Below are positions 16,982 to 25,190 of a stretch of 64,000 nucleotides of DNA, piece after piece. Under the pieces are notes generated by a model. It was not told where the DNA came from. It did no database searches and worked only from the letters and a program-made list of their open reading frames with translations. How positions within the stretch are numbered: position 1 is the first letter of the stretch; each line of letters opens with the position of its first letter. Source of the DNA: an uncultured Verrucomicrobiota bacterium (GTDB taxonomy: Bacteria; Verrucomicrobiota; Kiritimatiellia; CAIQIC01; Lenti-01). The stretch is taken from assembly GCA_937860055.1 (NCBI GenBank), contig CALMBO010000027.1, positions 310,001 to 374,000 of the forward strand. The letters are read 5' to 3'. A program made the position numbers and the translations under genes.

Positions 16982-17039
16982 TGTAGGCCCGGTCCCCTGA
17001 CCGGGCGGGATTCCGCCGCGTGGGGGCACGCGGCCTACA
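16982..17039. repeat. Compound inverted repeat TGTAGGCC ... GGCCTACA
   Basis: Outer arms TGTAGGCC (16982-16989) and GGCCTACA (17032-17039) enclose two hairpins: CCCGGTC/GACCGGG (16988-16994 with 16999-17005) and CGCGTG/CACGCG (17017-17022 with 17027-17032). It follows metY and may act as terminator or be a dispersed repeat; there is no T tract. A loosely similar GGCGGCTACAG tail is at the 3' end of the SNF2 gene (18800-18810). Confidence 0.7.
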
Positions 17040-17104
17040 GGATGAAATCCGGCTGCGGAAAATCAAAATGCTCTGGCTTCCGGACCGGCCGCGGGTGTGC
17101 TAGG

Positions 17105-17146
17105 TTTTCCACGCAATGGAAAAAACTTTTCCACACCTTGGAAAAA
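17105..17146. repeat. Two TTTTCCA-N-TGGAAAA palindromes overlapping the hydE start
   Basis: Copies at 17105-17125 (centre CGCAA) and 17127-17146 (centre CACCT). The ATG of hydE (17116) is part of the first palindrome, so the first ten codons of hydE are made of repeat sequence. Confidence 0.8.
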
Positions 17147-18174
17147 CGGAGACGCGGAGCGACCTGCTGCCCCTGCTCCGCGCCACGGGCCCGGACCTGG
17201 ACGCGCTCTACGCGCGCGCCGATGAGGTCCGCCGCGCGCACTGCGGCGATGCCGTCCCCGTCCGCTCCATCATCGAATTCTCCAACGTCTGCGCCAACGA
17301 CTGCCTCTACTGCGGCATCCGCGCCTCCAATCCCGCGCCCGTGCGCTACCGGATGGCGCCGGACGAAATCCTCGCCTCGGCGAAGCAGGTCGCGGCCTCC
17401 GGAATCGCCGGGACCCTCGTCCTGCAGGCCGGCGAAACCCCCGGCACCGCCGACGACGAAATCGCCGCGCTCCTCCGCCGCCTCAAGGCCGAAGTCCCCG
17501 GCCTCGCCATCACCCTTTCCGTCGGCAACCGCCCGCGCGAGGTCTACGCCCGCTGGCGCGACGCCGGCATGGACCGCTATCTCCTCCGCTTCGAAACCTC
17601 CGACGCCGCCCTCTTCGCCCGCCTGCATCCCGACTGCACGCTGGCCGAACGCCTCCAATGCCTGCGCGATTTGAAATCCCTCGGCGTCCAGGCCGGCGGC
17701 GGCTTCATGGTCGGCCTCCCCGGCGAAACCGTCGATATCCTCGCCGACAACATTTTGCTCTGCCGCGAGTTCGACTTCGACATGATCGGCATCGGCCCCT
17801 ACATCCCCAACCCGCAGACGCCGCTGGGCGGCCAGCCCAACGCCTACGCGGACGATCCCGAGATGTTCTTCCGCGCCCTCGCCGTCCTGCGCCTCGCGAA
17901 CCCCGATGCCCACATCCCCGCCACCACCGCCTTCGACGCGCTCTTTCCCAACGGCCGCGACCTGGCCCTCCGGCGCGGCGCGAACGTCTTCATGCCCAAC
18001 GCCACCCCCGGCCCTCTCCGCAAGGACTACCAGCTTTATCCCGGCAAGCCCTGCATCGACGAGGATGCCGCCGACTGCGCCCTCTGCGTGCAGGCCCGCC
18101 TCCGCGCCCTCGGCCGCCCCGTCGCCCAAGGCCCCGGCCATTCGCTGAAAAATCGCCGGAAAAACGCCCCGTGA
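17116..18174 (+). CDS. hydE: [FeFe]-hydrogenase maturase HydE (radical SAM)
   Basis: 352-residue radical SAM protein. The SAM cluster is Cys59, Cys63 and Cys66 (SNVCANDCLYC), followed by GIRASN. The second C-x7-C-x2-C cluster typical of many HydE proteins is present at Cys313, Cys321 and Cys324. GGGFMVGLPGE and the IGIGPYIPNP strand are HydE hallmarks. HydE helps build the H-cluster dithiolate bridge. hydF, hydG and a hydrogenase are absent from the window. The N-terminal ~13 residues are encoded by a palindromic repeat, and no better start lies downstream. The stop overlaps the next gene's GTG. Confidence 0.88.
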   Translation: MEKTFPHLGKTETRSDLLPLLRATGPDLDALYARADEVRRAHCGDAVPVRSIIEFSNVCANDCLYCGIRASNPAPVRYRMAPDEILASAKQVAASGIAGTLVLQAGETPGTADDEIAALLRRLKAEVPGLAITLSVGNRPREVYARWRDAGMDRYLLRFETSDAALFARLHPDCTLAERLQCLRDLKSLGVQAGGGFMVGLPGETVDILADNILLCREFDFDMIGIGPYIPNPQTPLGGQPNAYADDPEMFFRALAVLRLANPDAHIPATTAFDALFPNGRDLALRRGANVFMPNATPGPLRKDYQLYPGKPCIDEDAADCALCVQARLRALGRPVAQGPGHSLKNRRKNAP

Positions 18175-18662
18175 CGCGGAAGGAACTCATGGAGAAGATG
18201 CCCGCCAATGCGCGGGACGTGGCGGCCGCCGGGAGCATTGTCGCGCTCGGTTTCCCGGCCGTCGGGCCCGTCCTGCGCGACATGGTCCAGTCGATGCGCG
18301 TCGCGGATTCGCCGGTCGCGGACCTGTTCGCCGATTTCCTGGCCCGCCTCGGCGCGCCGGCGGTCCCGGAGATCGCCCAGGGGCTGCACCGGGAGAACAT
18401 CTGGCTCCGGCACCGGATCTTCACCCGCATCCTGCCGCATTGGCCCGCCGAGATTCTCGCCCCGCTGAAAACCGAATTGTCGTGCATCGCAACCCAGCCC
18501 GACGCCTACGACAACGACCTGCTCTGCATGGAGCTGCTCCTGAAGCACCATCTCGCCGAGCGGGATTGGCTGGCGCAATGGCTGGAATTCAAGAAGGAGC
18601 GCGGGGCCGTCCGGGCCGCCCTGCTGCGCCGCGTCGAGGCGGCGCTGGAATCCGCCCCCTGA
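18171..18662 (+). CDS. DUF5071-like protein
   Basis: 163-residue soluble protein. The N-terminal pattern TRKELMEKMPANARDV followed by ALGFPAV and PVADLFADFL matches my recollection of the DUF5071 (HEAT-like, sometimes immunity-associated) family. The GTG start overlaps the hydE stop (GTGA); a downstream ATG at 18189 with a good GGAAGGA is an alternative. There is no toxin gene nearby, so an immunity role is not supported here. No membrane segment. Confidence 0.6.
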   Translation: MTRKELMEKMPANARDVAAAGSIVALGFPAVGPVLRDMVQSMRVADSPVADLFADFLARLGAPAVPEIAQGLHRENIWLRHRIFTRILPHWPAEILAPLKTELSCIATQPDAYDNDLLCMELLLKHHLAERDWLAQWLEFKKERGAVRAALLRRVEAALESAP

Positions 18663-18714
18663 TCCCGTCGTCTCCCCCCGGACCGGAAAGCCGCCGCACG
18701 TTCCCGGCGCCGCG

Positions 18715-18765
18715 TTTTTCCACGCAATGGAAAAACTTTCGGCGGATTTTCCACGCAATGGAAAA
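18715..18765. repeat. Two TTTTCCACGCAATGGAAAA palindromes
   Basis: Copies at 18715-18735 and 18747-18765, separated by a short CTTTCGGCGGA spacer, between the convergent DUF5071 and SNF2 genes. Same core as 17105-17125 and 48693-48713. The hairpin plus T-rich arms could also end transcription from both sides. Confidence 0.8.
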
Positions 18766-18804
18766 ACTTTTGGCGGCGCCTTCCCGCCGCGGAGAACGTG
18801 GCGG

Positions 18805-21800
18805 CTACAGGGCGAGGAGCTCCTGGACGTCCTCCCAGGTGAGGTTGTGGACGTCGGTGGCGTCGTCGCCATCCTCGAGGGTGGCGTTGTAGAGCTTCTG
18901 CTTCTTGCGCTGGAGCGCGAGCACGCGCTCCTCGATGGAATCCTGCGCGATGAGCTTCACGCTGTAGACGGTGCGCTTCTGGCCGATGCGGTAGGCGCGG
19001 TCGGTGGCCTGGTTCTCCACGGCGGGGTTCCACCACGGATCGTAGTGGATGACCATGTCGGCGCCGGTCAGGTTCAGGCCCGTGCCGCCGGCCTTCAGGC
19101 TGATGAGGAACAGCGGGATCGAGGCGTCGCGGTTGAATTCCTGCACGATCTTCAGCCGTTCCTGCGTGGCGCCGTCCAGGTAGCAGTAGCGCAGCCCGCG
19201 CCGCCCCAGCTCTCCGCGCAGGATGGTCAGCATCGACACGAACTGGCTGAACACCAGCACGCGGTGGCCCGCGTCCATCGCCTCGTCCAGCAGCTCGAAG
19301 AAGAGGTCCATCTTGGCGGAGGGCTCCTTCGATTCGAGGCCCTCGAGCTTGAGCAGGTCGAGATGGCAGCACGTCTGGCGCAGGCGCAGGAGCGTGTTGA
19401 GGATCTCGAACTTGGAGCGCTGGAATCCCTGCGCGGCCACGAGTTCGGCGATCTTGCGGCGCGAATCCTCGAGCAGGGCGGCGTAGACTTTCTTCTGGTC
19501 GTGGCTCAGGGCACAGGCGGCCACGCGCTCGATCTTGGGCGGCAGCTCCTTGGCGACATCCTTCTTCATGCGGCGCAAAAGGAAGGGGCGCAGCTTGCGG
19601 CGCAGCTTCCACTGCGCCAGCTCGCCCTCCGGCCCGCCCTGCGCGATGGGCTGCTCGATGTTGGCCCGGAACGACTCGTGGCTGCCGAGATAGCCGGGCA
19701 TCAGGAAATCCATGATGCTCCACAGGTCGGAGACGCCGTTCTCGATGGGCGTGCCGGTCAGCACGAAGCGGTGCTCGGCCCGCAGCCGCTTGGCGGCATG
19801 CGCATTCTGCGTGGACTGGTTCTTGATGTGCTGGGCCTCGTCCAGCACCACGGCCATGAATTCGATCGGCTCGTAGAGGGCGATGTCGCGCCGCGTCAGC
19901 GCATAGGACGTGACGACGAGGTCCAGCCCCGCCAGATCCTTCCAGCGGGCGTGGCGGTCGGCGCCGGTCATCGTCCCGACCTTGAGCCAGGGCGTGAAGC
20001 GCGCGGCCTCGGCGGCCCAGTTGTCCACGAGGCTGGTGGGGCAGACGATGAGCGAAGGCTTGCGGGAACCGTCCGTGCGTTCCGCGCCGGCCATCGTCAT
20101 CCAAACCAGGGCCTGGAGGGTCTTGCCCAGGCCCATTTCGTCGGCCAGGATGCCGCCGAACCGGTTGCGCTCCAGGAAGCGGAGCCAGCGCACGCCGTCC
20201 TTCTGGTAGGGGCGCAGCAGGCGCTCGAAGACGGGATCGAGCGGTTCGGCCGCCATCGGTTCCAGGCGGTTTTTCTGCGCGGCGCTTTGGATCCAGTCGG
20301 GCGGCGCCTCGACATCCACGCCGTCGAGCGCCTGCAGGGCGCTGGCGGCATAGGCGGCATAGACGGGCGCCAGGCGGAAGCTGCCCGGCCGCTTTCCTTC
20401 GCCCGAGGCGCAATCGGCGAACACGCTCTGCAGCGCGCGGATCGCTTCGGCATCCAGCAGGATCGTGCGCCCGTTCCGCTCGACGTAGGCATCGCCCTTG
20501 AGCAGCGCCCGCTGGATGTCGGCGCCCGACAAGCCCTCCTCCTCGCCGGCGTCGTAGTCGAACCGGACGTCGAACCAGCCGTTGCCGCCGGCCTCCGGGT
20601 CGATGCGCACCACCGGCGTGGCGAAGATGGCGTTGTCCATCGTCGCCCGGATGCGCCCGTCCCATTCGACGCGCCAGCCGCGGCGGCGCAGCGCGGGGAT
20701 GGCGTTGCCGAGGAAGTTCAGGACCTCGCGGGTGCCCACGATCGAATTCAGCTCCGCGCCGGTGCGCCCCGAAATCCCGAAGCGGGCCATCGCCGCCAGC
20801 CCCTGCTGCTCGGCGGGCAGGTCGCGCACCGTGTAGCGCAGGATGTCCTCCGGGTCCGGATGGGCGAAGGAGCCCTTCGCCGAAGACTGGCCGGCCGCCA
20901 GCTCGATCTCGCCATAGACCGCCAGCAGCTGGAGGGCGAGGCTGGCGGGACTTCCGCGCACCACGAGGCGGAACTCCGGCGCCTCCGGCTCGAAGCTGAA
21001 GACGTCCGGCTCCACCTCCGCTTCCACGCGGATGTGCGCGGCCAGGCGGGGCATCTCTTCGCGCAGGAACCGCGGCACGTCCGCCCGGGGGACGACCACC
21101 TGCCGCTTGTAGATCTCCCACAGGGGCATGGGCAGCAGCTTCTCCAGCGGCCAGAAATGGCCCCCGCCAAAGACCCAGCCGCCCTTCCCGGCCACCAGAT
21201 AGGTCGGAAACTCCGCCCCCCGCACGAACGGCAGCTCCGTGTGCGCCACCAGCAGCAGCTCGCCGTTCTCGTGGTCCAGGTCCACGCGCAGGGCGGTCGC
21301 CACGGGGGTCGCGTTCACCGCCAGTTCGCGGCCGCCTTCCTCCCACAGGGAACGCCCCGTCAACAGCGACAGCAGGTTGATGAAATCCGCCGTGCCGATC
21401 TGCAATTCACCGGGGACCTCGCCTTCGGCGATCTCCTCCAGCACGAACAGGACGGCCTCGTCCTGCTGCGTCAGCCCCAGCACGGTCTCGCGGGGGACTT
21501 CGCCGATGGGATGCTTCGCGCCGTGGTATTCCAGGAAGACCCGGACGGGGATCTTTCCGCCCGGCGCCGCCGCGCGCCAGCCGCGCGGCAGGCCGAGGAG
21601 CAGCGCGCAGTTCAGCGCCCCCGGCGTTCCCGGCGCCGCCCGCTTGAAGAACGCCTTGGCCTCGACCTGGCGCATGTGCTGCGCCCGCCGCTGCTCTTCC
21701 TGCAGCTTGCGCTCGCGCTCGGGATCGCTGTTGCGCGCCAGCAGCGCCAGGCCCAGGGCGATGACATGCGCGCAGATGATGCCTCGCTCCACGTTGTCGC

Positions 21801-22011
21801 GGCAGGGGCATCCGTTTTCGCACGAATGGTCCGGCAGGATCCTGGCGGAGGTCTTGATCGAGCGGCTGCCCCAGGAAAGCGTGCCCCGCATGTGCGGATC
21901 CTCGAACACGGCGTCCAGCACCAGGCCCCGTTCAAACAGGGTATGCCCGTCGCGGAAGGTGACCGCCCCCCCCCACTCCTGCAGCATCTTGTATGTGAAC
22001 GGCAATTTCAT
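18805..22011 (-). CDS. SNF2-family helicase with N-terminal SWIM zinc finger
   Basis: 1068-residue ATP-dependent DNA translocase. Near residues 60-85 lies a SWIM finger (C-P-C ... C-A-H). A long bacterial SNF2-associated region follows, then the helicase core from about residue 600: P-loop DEMGLGKT, VLDEAQHIKNQ (a DEAQ variant of motif II), LTGTPIENG (motif III), and in the C-terminal lobe SLKAGGTGLNL and ATDRAYRIGQKR (motifs V and VI). All motifs look intact. The start ATG at 22011 is preceded only by noncoding sequence; the open frame continues upstream antisense to ppiD and should be ignored. Likely role in chromatin or transcription-complex remodelling or repair. Confidence 0.92.
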   Translation of the reverse strand: MKLPFTYKMLQEWGGAVTFRDGHTLFERGLVLDAVFEDPHMRGTLSWGSRSIKTSARILPDHSCENGCPCRDNVERGIICAHVIALGLALLARNSDPERERKLQEEQRRAQHMRQVEAKAFFKRAAPGTPGALNCALLLGLPRGWRAAAPGGKIPVRVFLEYHGAKHPIGEVPRETVLGLTQQDEAVLFVLEEIAEGEVPGELQIGTADFINLLSLLTGRSLWEEGGRELAVNATPVATALRVDLDHENGELLLVAHTELPFVRGAEFPTYLVAGKGGWVFGGGHFWPLEKLLPMPLWEIYKRQVVVPRADVPRFLREEMPRLAAHIRVEAEVEPDVFSFEPEAPEFRLVVRGSPASLALQLLAVYGEIELAAGQSSAKGSFAHPDPEDILRYTVRDLPAEQQGLAAMARFGISGRTGAELNSIVGTREVLNFLGNAIPALRRRGWRVEWDGRIRATMDNAIFATPVVRIDPEAGGNGWFDVRFDYDAGEEEGLSGADIQRALLKGDAYVERNGRTILLDAEAIRALQSVFADCASGEGKRPGSFRLAPVYAAYAASALQALDGVDVEAPPDWIQSAAQKNRLEPMAAEPLDPVFERLLRPYQKDGVRWLRFLERNRFGGILADEMGLGKTLQALVWMTMAGAERTDGSRKPSLIVCPTSLVDNWAAEAARFTPWLKVGTMTGADRHARWKDLAGLDLVVTSYALTRRDIALYEPIEFMAVVLDEAQHIKNQSTQNAHAAKRLRAEHRFVLTGTPIENGVSDLWSIMDFLMPGYLGSHESFRANIEQPIAQGGPEGELAQWKLRRKLRPFLLRRMKKDVAKELPPKIERVAACALSHDQKKVYAALLEDSRRKIAELVAAQGFQRSKFEILNTLLRLRQTCCHLDLLKLEGLESKEPSAKMDLFFELLDEAMDAGHRVLVFSQFVSMLTILRGELGRRGLRYCYLDGATQERLKIVQEFNRDASIPLFLISLKAGGTGLNLTGADMVIHYDPWWNPAVENQATDRAYRIGQKRTVYSVKLIAQDSIEERVLALQRKKQKLYNATLEDGDDATDVHNLTWEDVQELLAL

Positions 22012-22275
22012 GAACCAATTCCGGCGCTTTTCCTGTGGCAATCCAAAGGGGGGAAAATACAGGTTTTGCCGTGGATGACAACCCCCGATTTTCCATCCAA
22101 TCCAGTTTGGCCGAGGCGGATGGCGCGCGCCGGCAGGGCGCGGGATCGAAACGTTTTCCCCGAAATTCTCGCTTGCCCCGCGCCCCCCCCTTCCGTATTC
22201 TTCCGCCCCAATGTGTTCCGCCCGGGTTTGTCCGGACGGTCCGGTGTTTCTCCTCCAAGGAAAGAGAGCCCCCCG

Positions 22276-24027
22276 ATGACCATGATGATTTCGAAATTCC
22301 ACCGGCTGATCCAGTCCCGCCTCCTCTGGGGCGCGTTCCTGGTCATTATCGTCTTTTCGTTCGTCATCTGGGGCATGGTCTGGCCCTCGGACATCGACAA
22401 GGCCGAACAGGCCAACGCCGCCGGCACCCTCGATGGCCAGTTGATCACCCCCGGCGAGTTCCGCTCGGCCTATCTGAGCACCTACCTGGCCCGGGCGCTG
22501 GCCCTGGGCCGCGACGTCCCCTCCACCCCCGAAAGCGACGCCATCCTGCGCCGCCTGTCGTGGCAGCGCCTGGCCACCCTGCGCGAAGTCGCCAAGCTGG
22601 GCATCCGCGCCACGGACGAGGAGCTGATCGGCGCCATCCGCGGCAATTTCTCCGGCACCAACGGCGTCTACAACCCGCAGCAATACCAGGCGTTCCTCCA
22701 GAGCGTCATCCGCCCCATGGGCTTCACGGCCGCGCAGTTCGAGCAGCATCTCCGCGAAGAGATCCAGATCCAGAAGCTCGGCAACCTGATCGGCCGGCAG
22801 GCGCAGGTCACGCCGCTGGAAATCCGCCGCACCTTCGAGACGCTGATGGACGAATTCACGGTCGAATACGCCTCCCTCCGCGCCGCCGACGTCGAAAAGG
22901 ACGTCTCGGTCTCGGAAGACGATGCGCGCAAACTTTACGATGCCGATCCCGCGGCGTTCACCATCCCCGTCCAGCGCGAGATCTCCTACGCCGCCTTCCC
23001 CGTCGCGGATTACCTGGAAGAGGCCAGCGAGGTTTCCGACGACGACATCCTCGACTACTACGAGCTCCACATCGATGAATACACCACGACGGAGACCGGC
23101 GAGGACGGGAAGTCCCGCCAGGTCGTCGCCGACGTCGACGAGGTGCGCGACGGGATCGTGAAGGCCCTGCGCCGCGCCGCCGCCGCGGAAAAGGCCGATG
23201 CCGCCGCGACGGAACTGGCGTTCCACGCCATCCCCGACCGCGACGGGACCGTCCCTGAGTTCACCGCCGAAGTGGAAAAAACCGGCCGCAAGGCCCAGAA
23301 GCTGGCACCGTTCTCGCGCTTCGACGTCCCGCTGGAGGATGGCGGCGCCGCTTTCGCCGCCGCCGCCTTCGAACTGGCTCCCAATGCCTTCGACCGCGTC
23401 AGCGCGCCCATCGCGGGCGAGGAAAACGTCTATGTGCTCTATCTCGAGAAGGAAATCGATTCGCGCGTGCCGTCCTTCGACGAAGCCAAGGACCGGGCCC
23501 TGGAAGCCGCCCGGCAAAGGGCCGTGGTCGACGCGCTGGAAGCCAGGGCCGCGGCGGTCAAGGATGCCGCCATCGCCGGGCTGGCCGCCGGGAAGACCTT
23601 CGGCGAGGCCGTGGCGGACACCGGCGCGGCCGTCGCCACCGCCGAACCCTTCACCGGTCTTTCCGGTTCCACCACGACCAACGAGGCCGTGCAGATCCTC
23701 GTGCAGGCCGTCGTGGGCTACAACCAGGGCGAAGTGACCGATCCGGTGCCGTCCACGGACAGCCTGATCGTGGCCTACGTCAAGAGCCGAACCCCGGCCG
23801 ATCCCGCCACGTTCGATTCCTACCAGGCCGAAATCGCCGCCGCCATCCGCGGCCGGCGCGGCCAGGGACTCTTCCGCGACTGGCAGGCCGCCCTGCTCGC
23901 GCCGGAACGGTTCACCGATTTGCAGCGCACCGACGACACCGCCACCGACGACACGGAGGAAAGCGGCGACGAGGACGCTGAAGAAGCGCCGGACGGCATC
24001 TCCGACGAGGACCGGCAATACCTGTAG
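22276..24027 (+). CDS. PpiD/SurA-like membrane-anchored periplasmic chaperone
   Basis: 583-residue protein with one N-terminal membrane helix (about residues 14-34, IVFSFVIWGM) and a periplasmic remainder. The start KFHRLIQSRLLWGAFLVII and the following GQLITPGEF segment match SurA_N-type chaperone domains of PpiD; an alternating helical domain and a PPIase-like region follow, though a canonical parvulin motif is not evident. The last ~35 residues are very acidic (Asp/Glu). Divergent from the SNF2 gene and upstream of the aldolase with a 22-base gap. Probably folds outer-membrane or secreted proteins, of which this genome makes very large ones. Confidence 0.75.
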   Translation: MTMMISKFHRLIQSRLLWGAFLVIIVFSFVIWGMVWPSDIDKAEQANAAGTLDGQLITPGEFRSAYLSTYLARALALGRDVPSTPESDAILRRLSWQRLATLREVAKLGIRATDEELIGAIRGNFSGTNGVYNPQQYQAFLQSVIRPMGFTAAQFEQHLREEIQIQKLGNLIGRQAQVTPLEIRRTFETLMDEFTVEYASLRAADVEKDVSVSEDDARKLYDADPAAFTIPVQREISYAAFPVADYLEEASEVSDDDILDYYELHIDEYTTTETGEDGKSRQVVADVDEVRDGIVKALRRAAAAEKADAAATELAFHAIPDRDGTVPEFTAEVEKTGRKAQKLAPFSRFDVPLEDGGAAFAAAAFELAPNAFDRVSAPIAGEENVYVLYLEKEIDSRVPSFDEAKDRALEAARQRAVVDALEARAAAVKDAAIAGLAAGKTFGEAVADTGAAVATAEPFTGLSGSTTTNEAVQILVQAVVGYNQGEVTDPVPSTDSLIVAYVKSRTPADPATFDSYQAEIAAAIRGRRGQGLFRDWQAALLAPERFTDLQRTDDTATDDTEESGDEDAEEAPDGISDEDRQYL

Positions 24028-24049
24028 AAAAATCAACAAAGGAATCCCC

Positions 24050-25006
24050 ATGATCGTCACCACCAAGGAACTCTTCGCGCACGCCTACGGCAAGTACGCC
24101 ATCGGCGCCTACAACATCAACAACCTCGAGCAGACCATGGGCCTGTTCAAGGGCAACGTGGACAGCAAGGCCCCCTTCATCGTCCAGCTTTCGAAGGGCG
24201 CGCGGAGCTACACCCACAAGCTCATGCTCGAAGCCATGATGAACACCGCCGACAAGATCTTCCCCGAGGCCGTGTTCGCCATCCACCTCGACCACGGCGA
24301 CGAGGCCACCTGCATGGATTGCATCAACTCCGGCGTCTATTCGTCCGTGATGATCGACGCGTCCCATGAGCCCTTCGAGAAGAACGTGGAGATCACCAAG
24401 CGCGTCGTCGACGCCGCCCATGCCAAGGGACTCGTCGTCGAAGCCGAACTCGGCCTGCTGAAGGGCATCGAGGAAGACGTCGTCGCCGCCGACCATGTCT
24501 ACACGAAGCCCGACGAGGCCTTCCGGTTCGTCAAGGCCACCGGCTGCGACAGTCTCGCCTGCGCGATCGGCACCTCCCACGGCGCGTTCAAGTTCAAGGG
24601 CTCCCAGAAGCTGCGCTTCGACATCCTGGAGGAAATCCAGAAGCTCCTCCCCGGCTTCCCGCTCGTCATGCACGGCTCCTCCTCGGTGCCGCAGGACGAA
24701 GTCGCCCGCATCAACGCCGCCGGCGGCAACCTCAAGGGCGCCTCGGGCGTCGACGCGTCCCAGTTCCTCGGCGCGGCCAAGCTCGGCGTGACAAAGATCA
24801 ACATCGACACCGACGGCCGCCTGGTGTGGTGCCGCGTGCACCGCGAGTTCTTCCGGGACCACCCCGAGAAGTTCGACCTGCGCGATCCCGGCAAGGTGTT
24901 CATGCCCGAATACGCGAAGTTCATCGCCGCCAAGAACGTGCTGCTCGGCAGCGCCGGCCAGGTGGACGCCGCCCGGGCCTACATCCAGGCCAGCAAGAAG
25001 AAATAG
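24050..25006 (+). CDS. fba: Class II fructose-bisphosphate aldolase
   Basis: 318-residue zinc-dependent aldolase-fold protein, cytoplasmic, for glycolysis/gluconeogenesis. AYNINNLEQ near residue 20, HLDHGD near residue 80 (zinc and catalytic Asp), the VEAELG segment, GTSHGAFK and HGSSSV are all class II FBA signatures, ending with the TKINIDTD phosphate-binding strand. AAGGA precedes the ATG by seven bases. A strong terminator follows. Related tagatose/other sugar-bisphosphate specificity is possible, but the overall pattern fits FBA of the long subfamily. Confidence 0.92.
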   Translation: MIVTTKELFAHAYGKYAIGAYNINNLEQTMGLFKGNVDSKAPFIVQLSKGARSYTHKLMLEAMMNTADKIFPEAVFAIHLDHGDEATCMDCINSGVYSSVMIDASHEPFEKNVEITKRVVDAAHAKGLVVEAELGLLKGIEEDVVAADHVYTKPDEAFRFVKATGCDSLACAIGTSHGAFKFKGSQKLRFDILEEIQKLLPGFPLVMHGSSSVPQDEVARINAAGGNLKGASGVDASQFLGAAKLGVTKINIDTDGRLVWCRVHREFFRDHPEKFDLRDPGKVFMPEYAKFIAAKNVLLGSAGQVDAARAYIQASKKK

Positions 25007-25024
25007 CCGGCATCCAATGCCGAC

Positions 25025-25055
25025 GGCCGGGAGAGCAATCTCCCGGCCTTTTTTT
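25025..25055 (+). terminator. Rho-independent terminator after fba
   Basis: GGCCGGGAGA (25025-25034) pairs with TCTCCCGGCC (25039-25048) around a GCAA loop, followed by seven T residues. Textbook intrinsic terminator. Confidence 0.95.
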
Positions 25056-25190
25056 GTCCCGGTGCGGGGAATACGCTGCCCGGCTCCTGCCTTCGGCGGA
25101 GGGCTGAAACGGTTGACCGGAACGCCTCCCATTTCATTGACCCGGCGCCCTCCAAACCGATATTTTCGACCCTACAACTCAAGGCATTTC

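Noticed and set aside
18171-18662. DUF5071-like protein as an immunity protein of a toxin system
   Set aside because: No toxin-like or polymorphic-toxin gene lies next to it; it is coupled to hydE instead.
18727-24027. A 1766-codon plus-strand open frame
   Set aside because: Only its end (from 22276) is a real gene; the first two thirds run antisense through the SNF2 helicase gene.
18805-24066. The SNF2 frame extended upstream to 24066
   Set aside because: The upstream part is antisense to the PpiD-like gene and has no protein features; the ATG at 22011 begins recognisable sequence.
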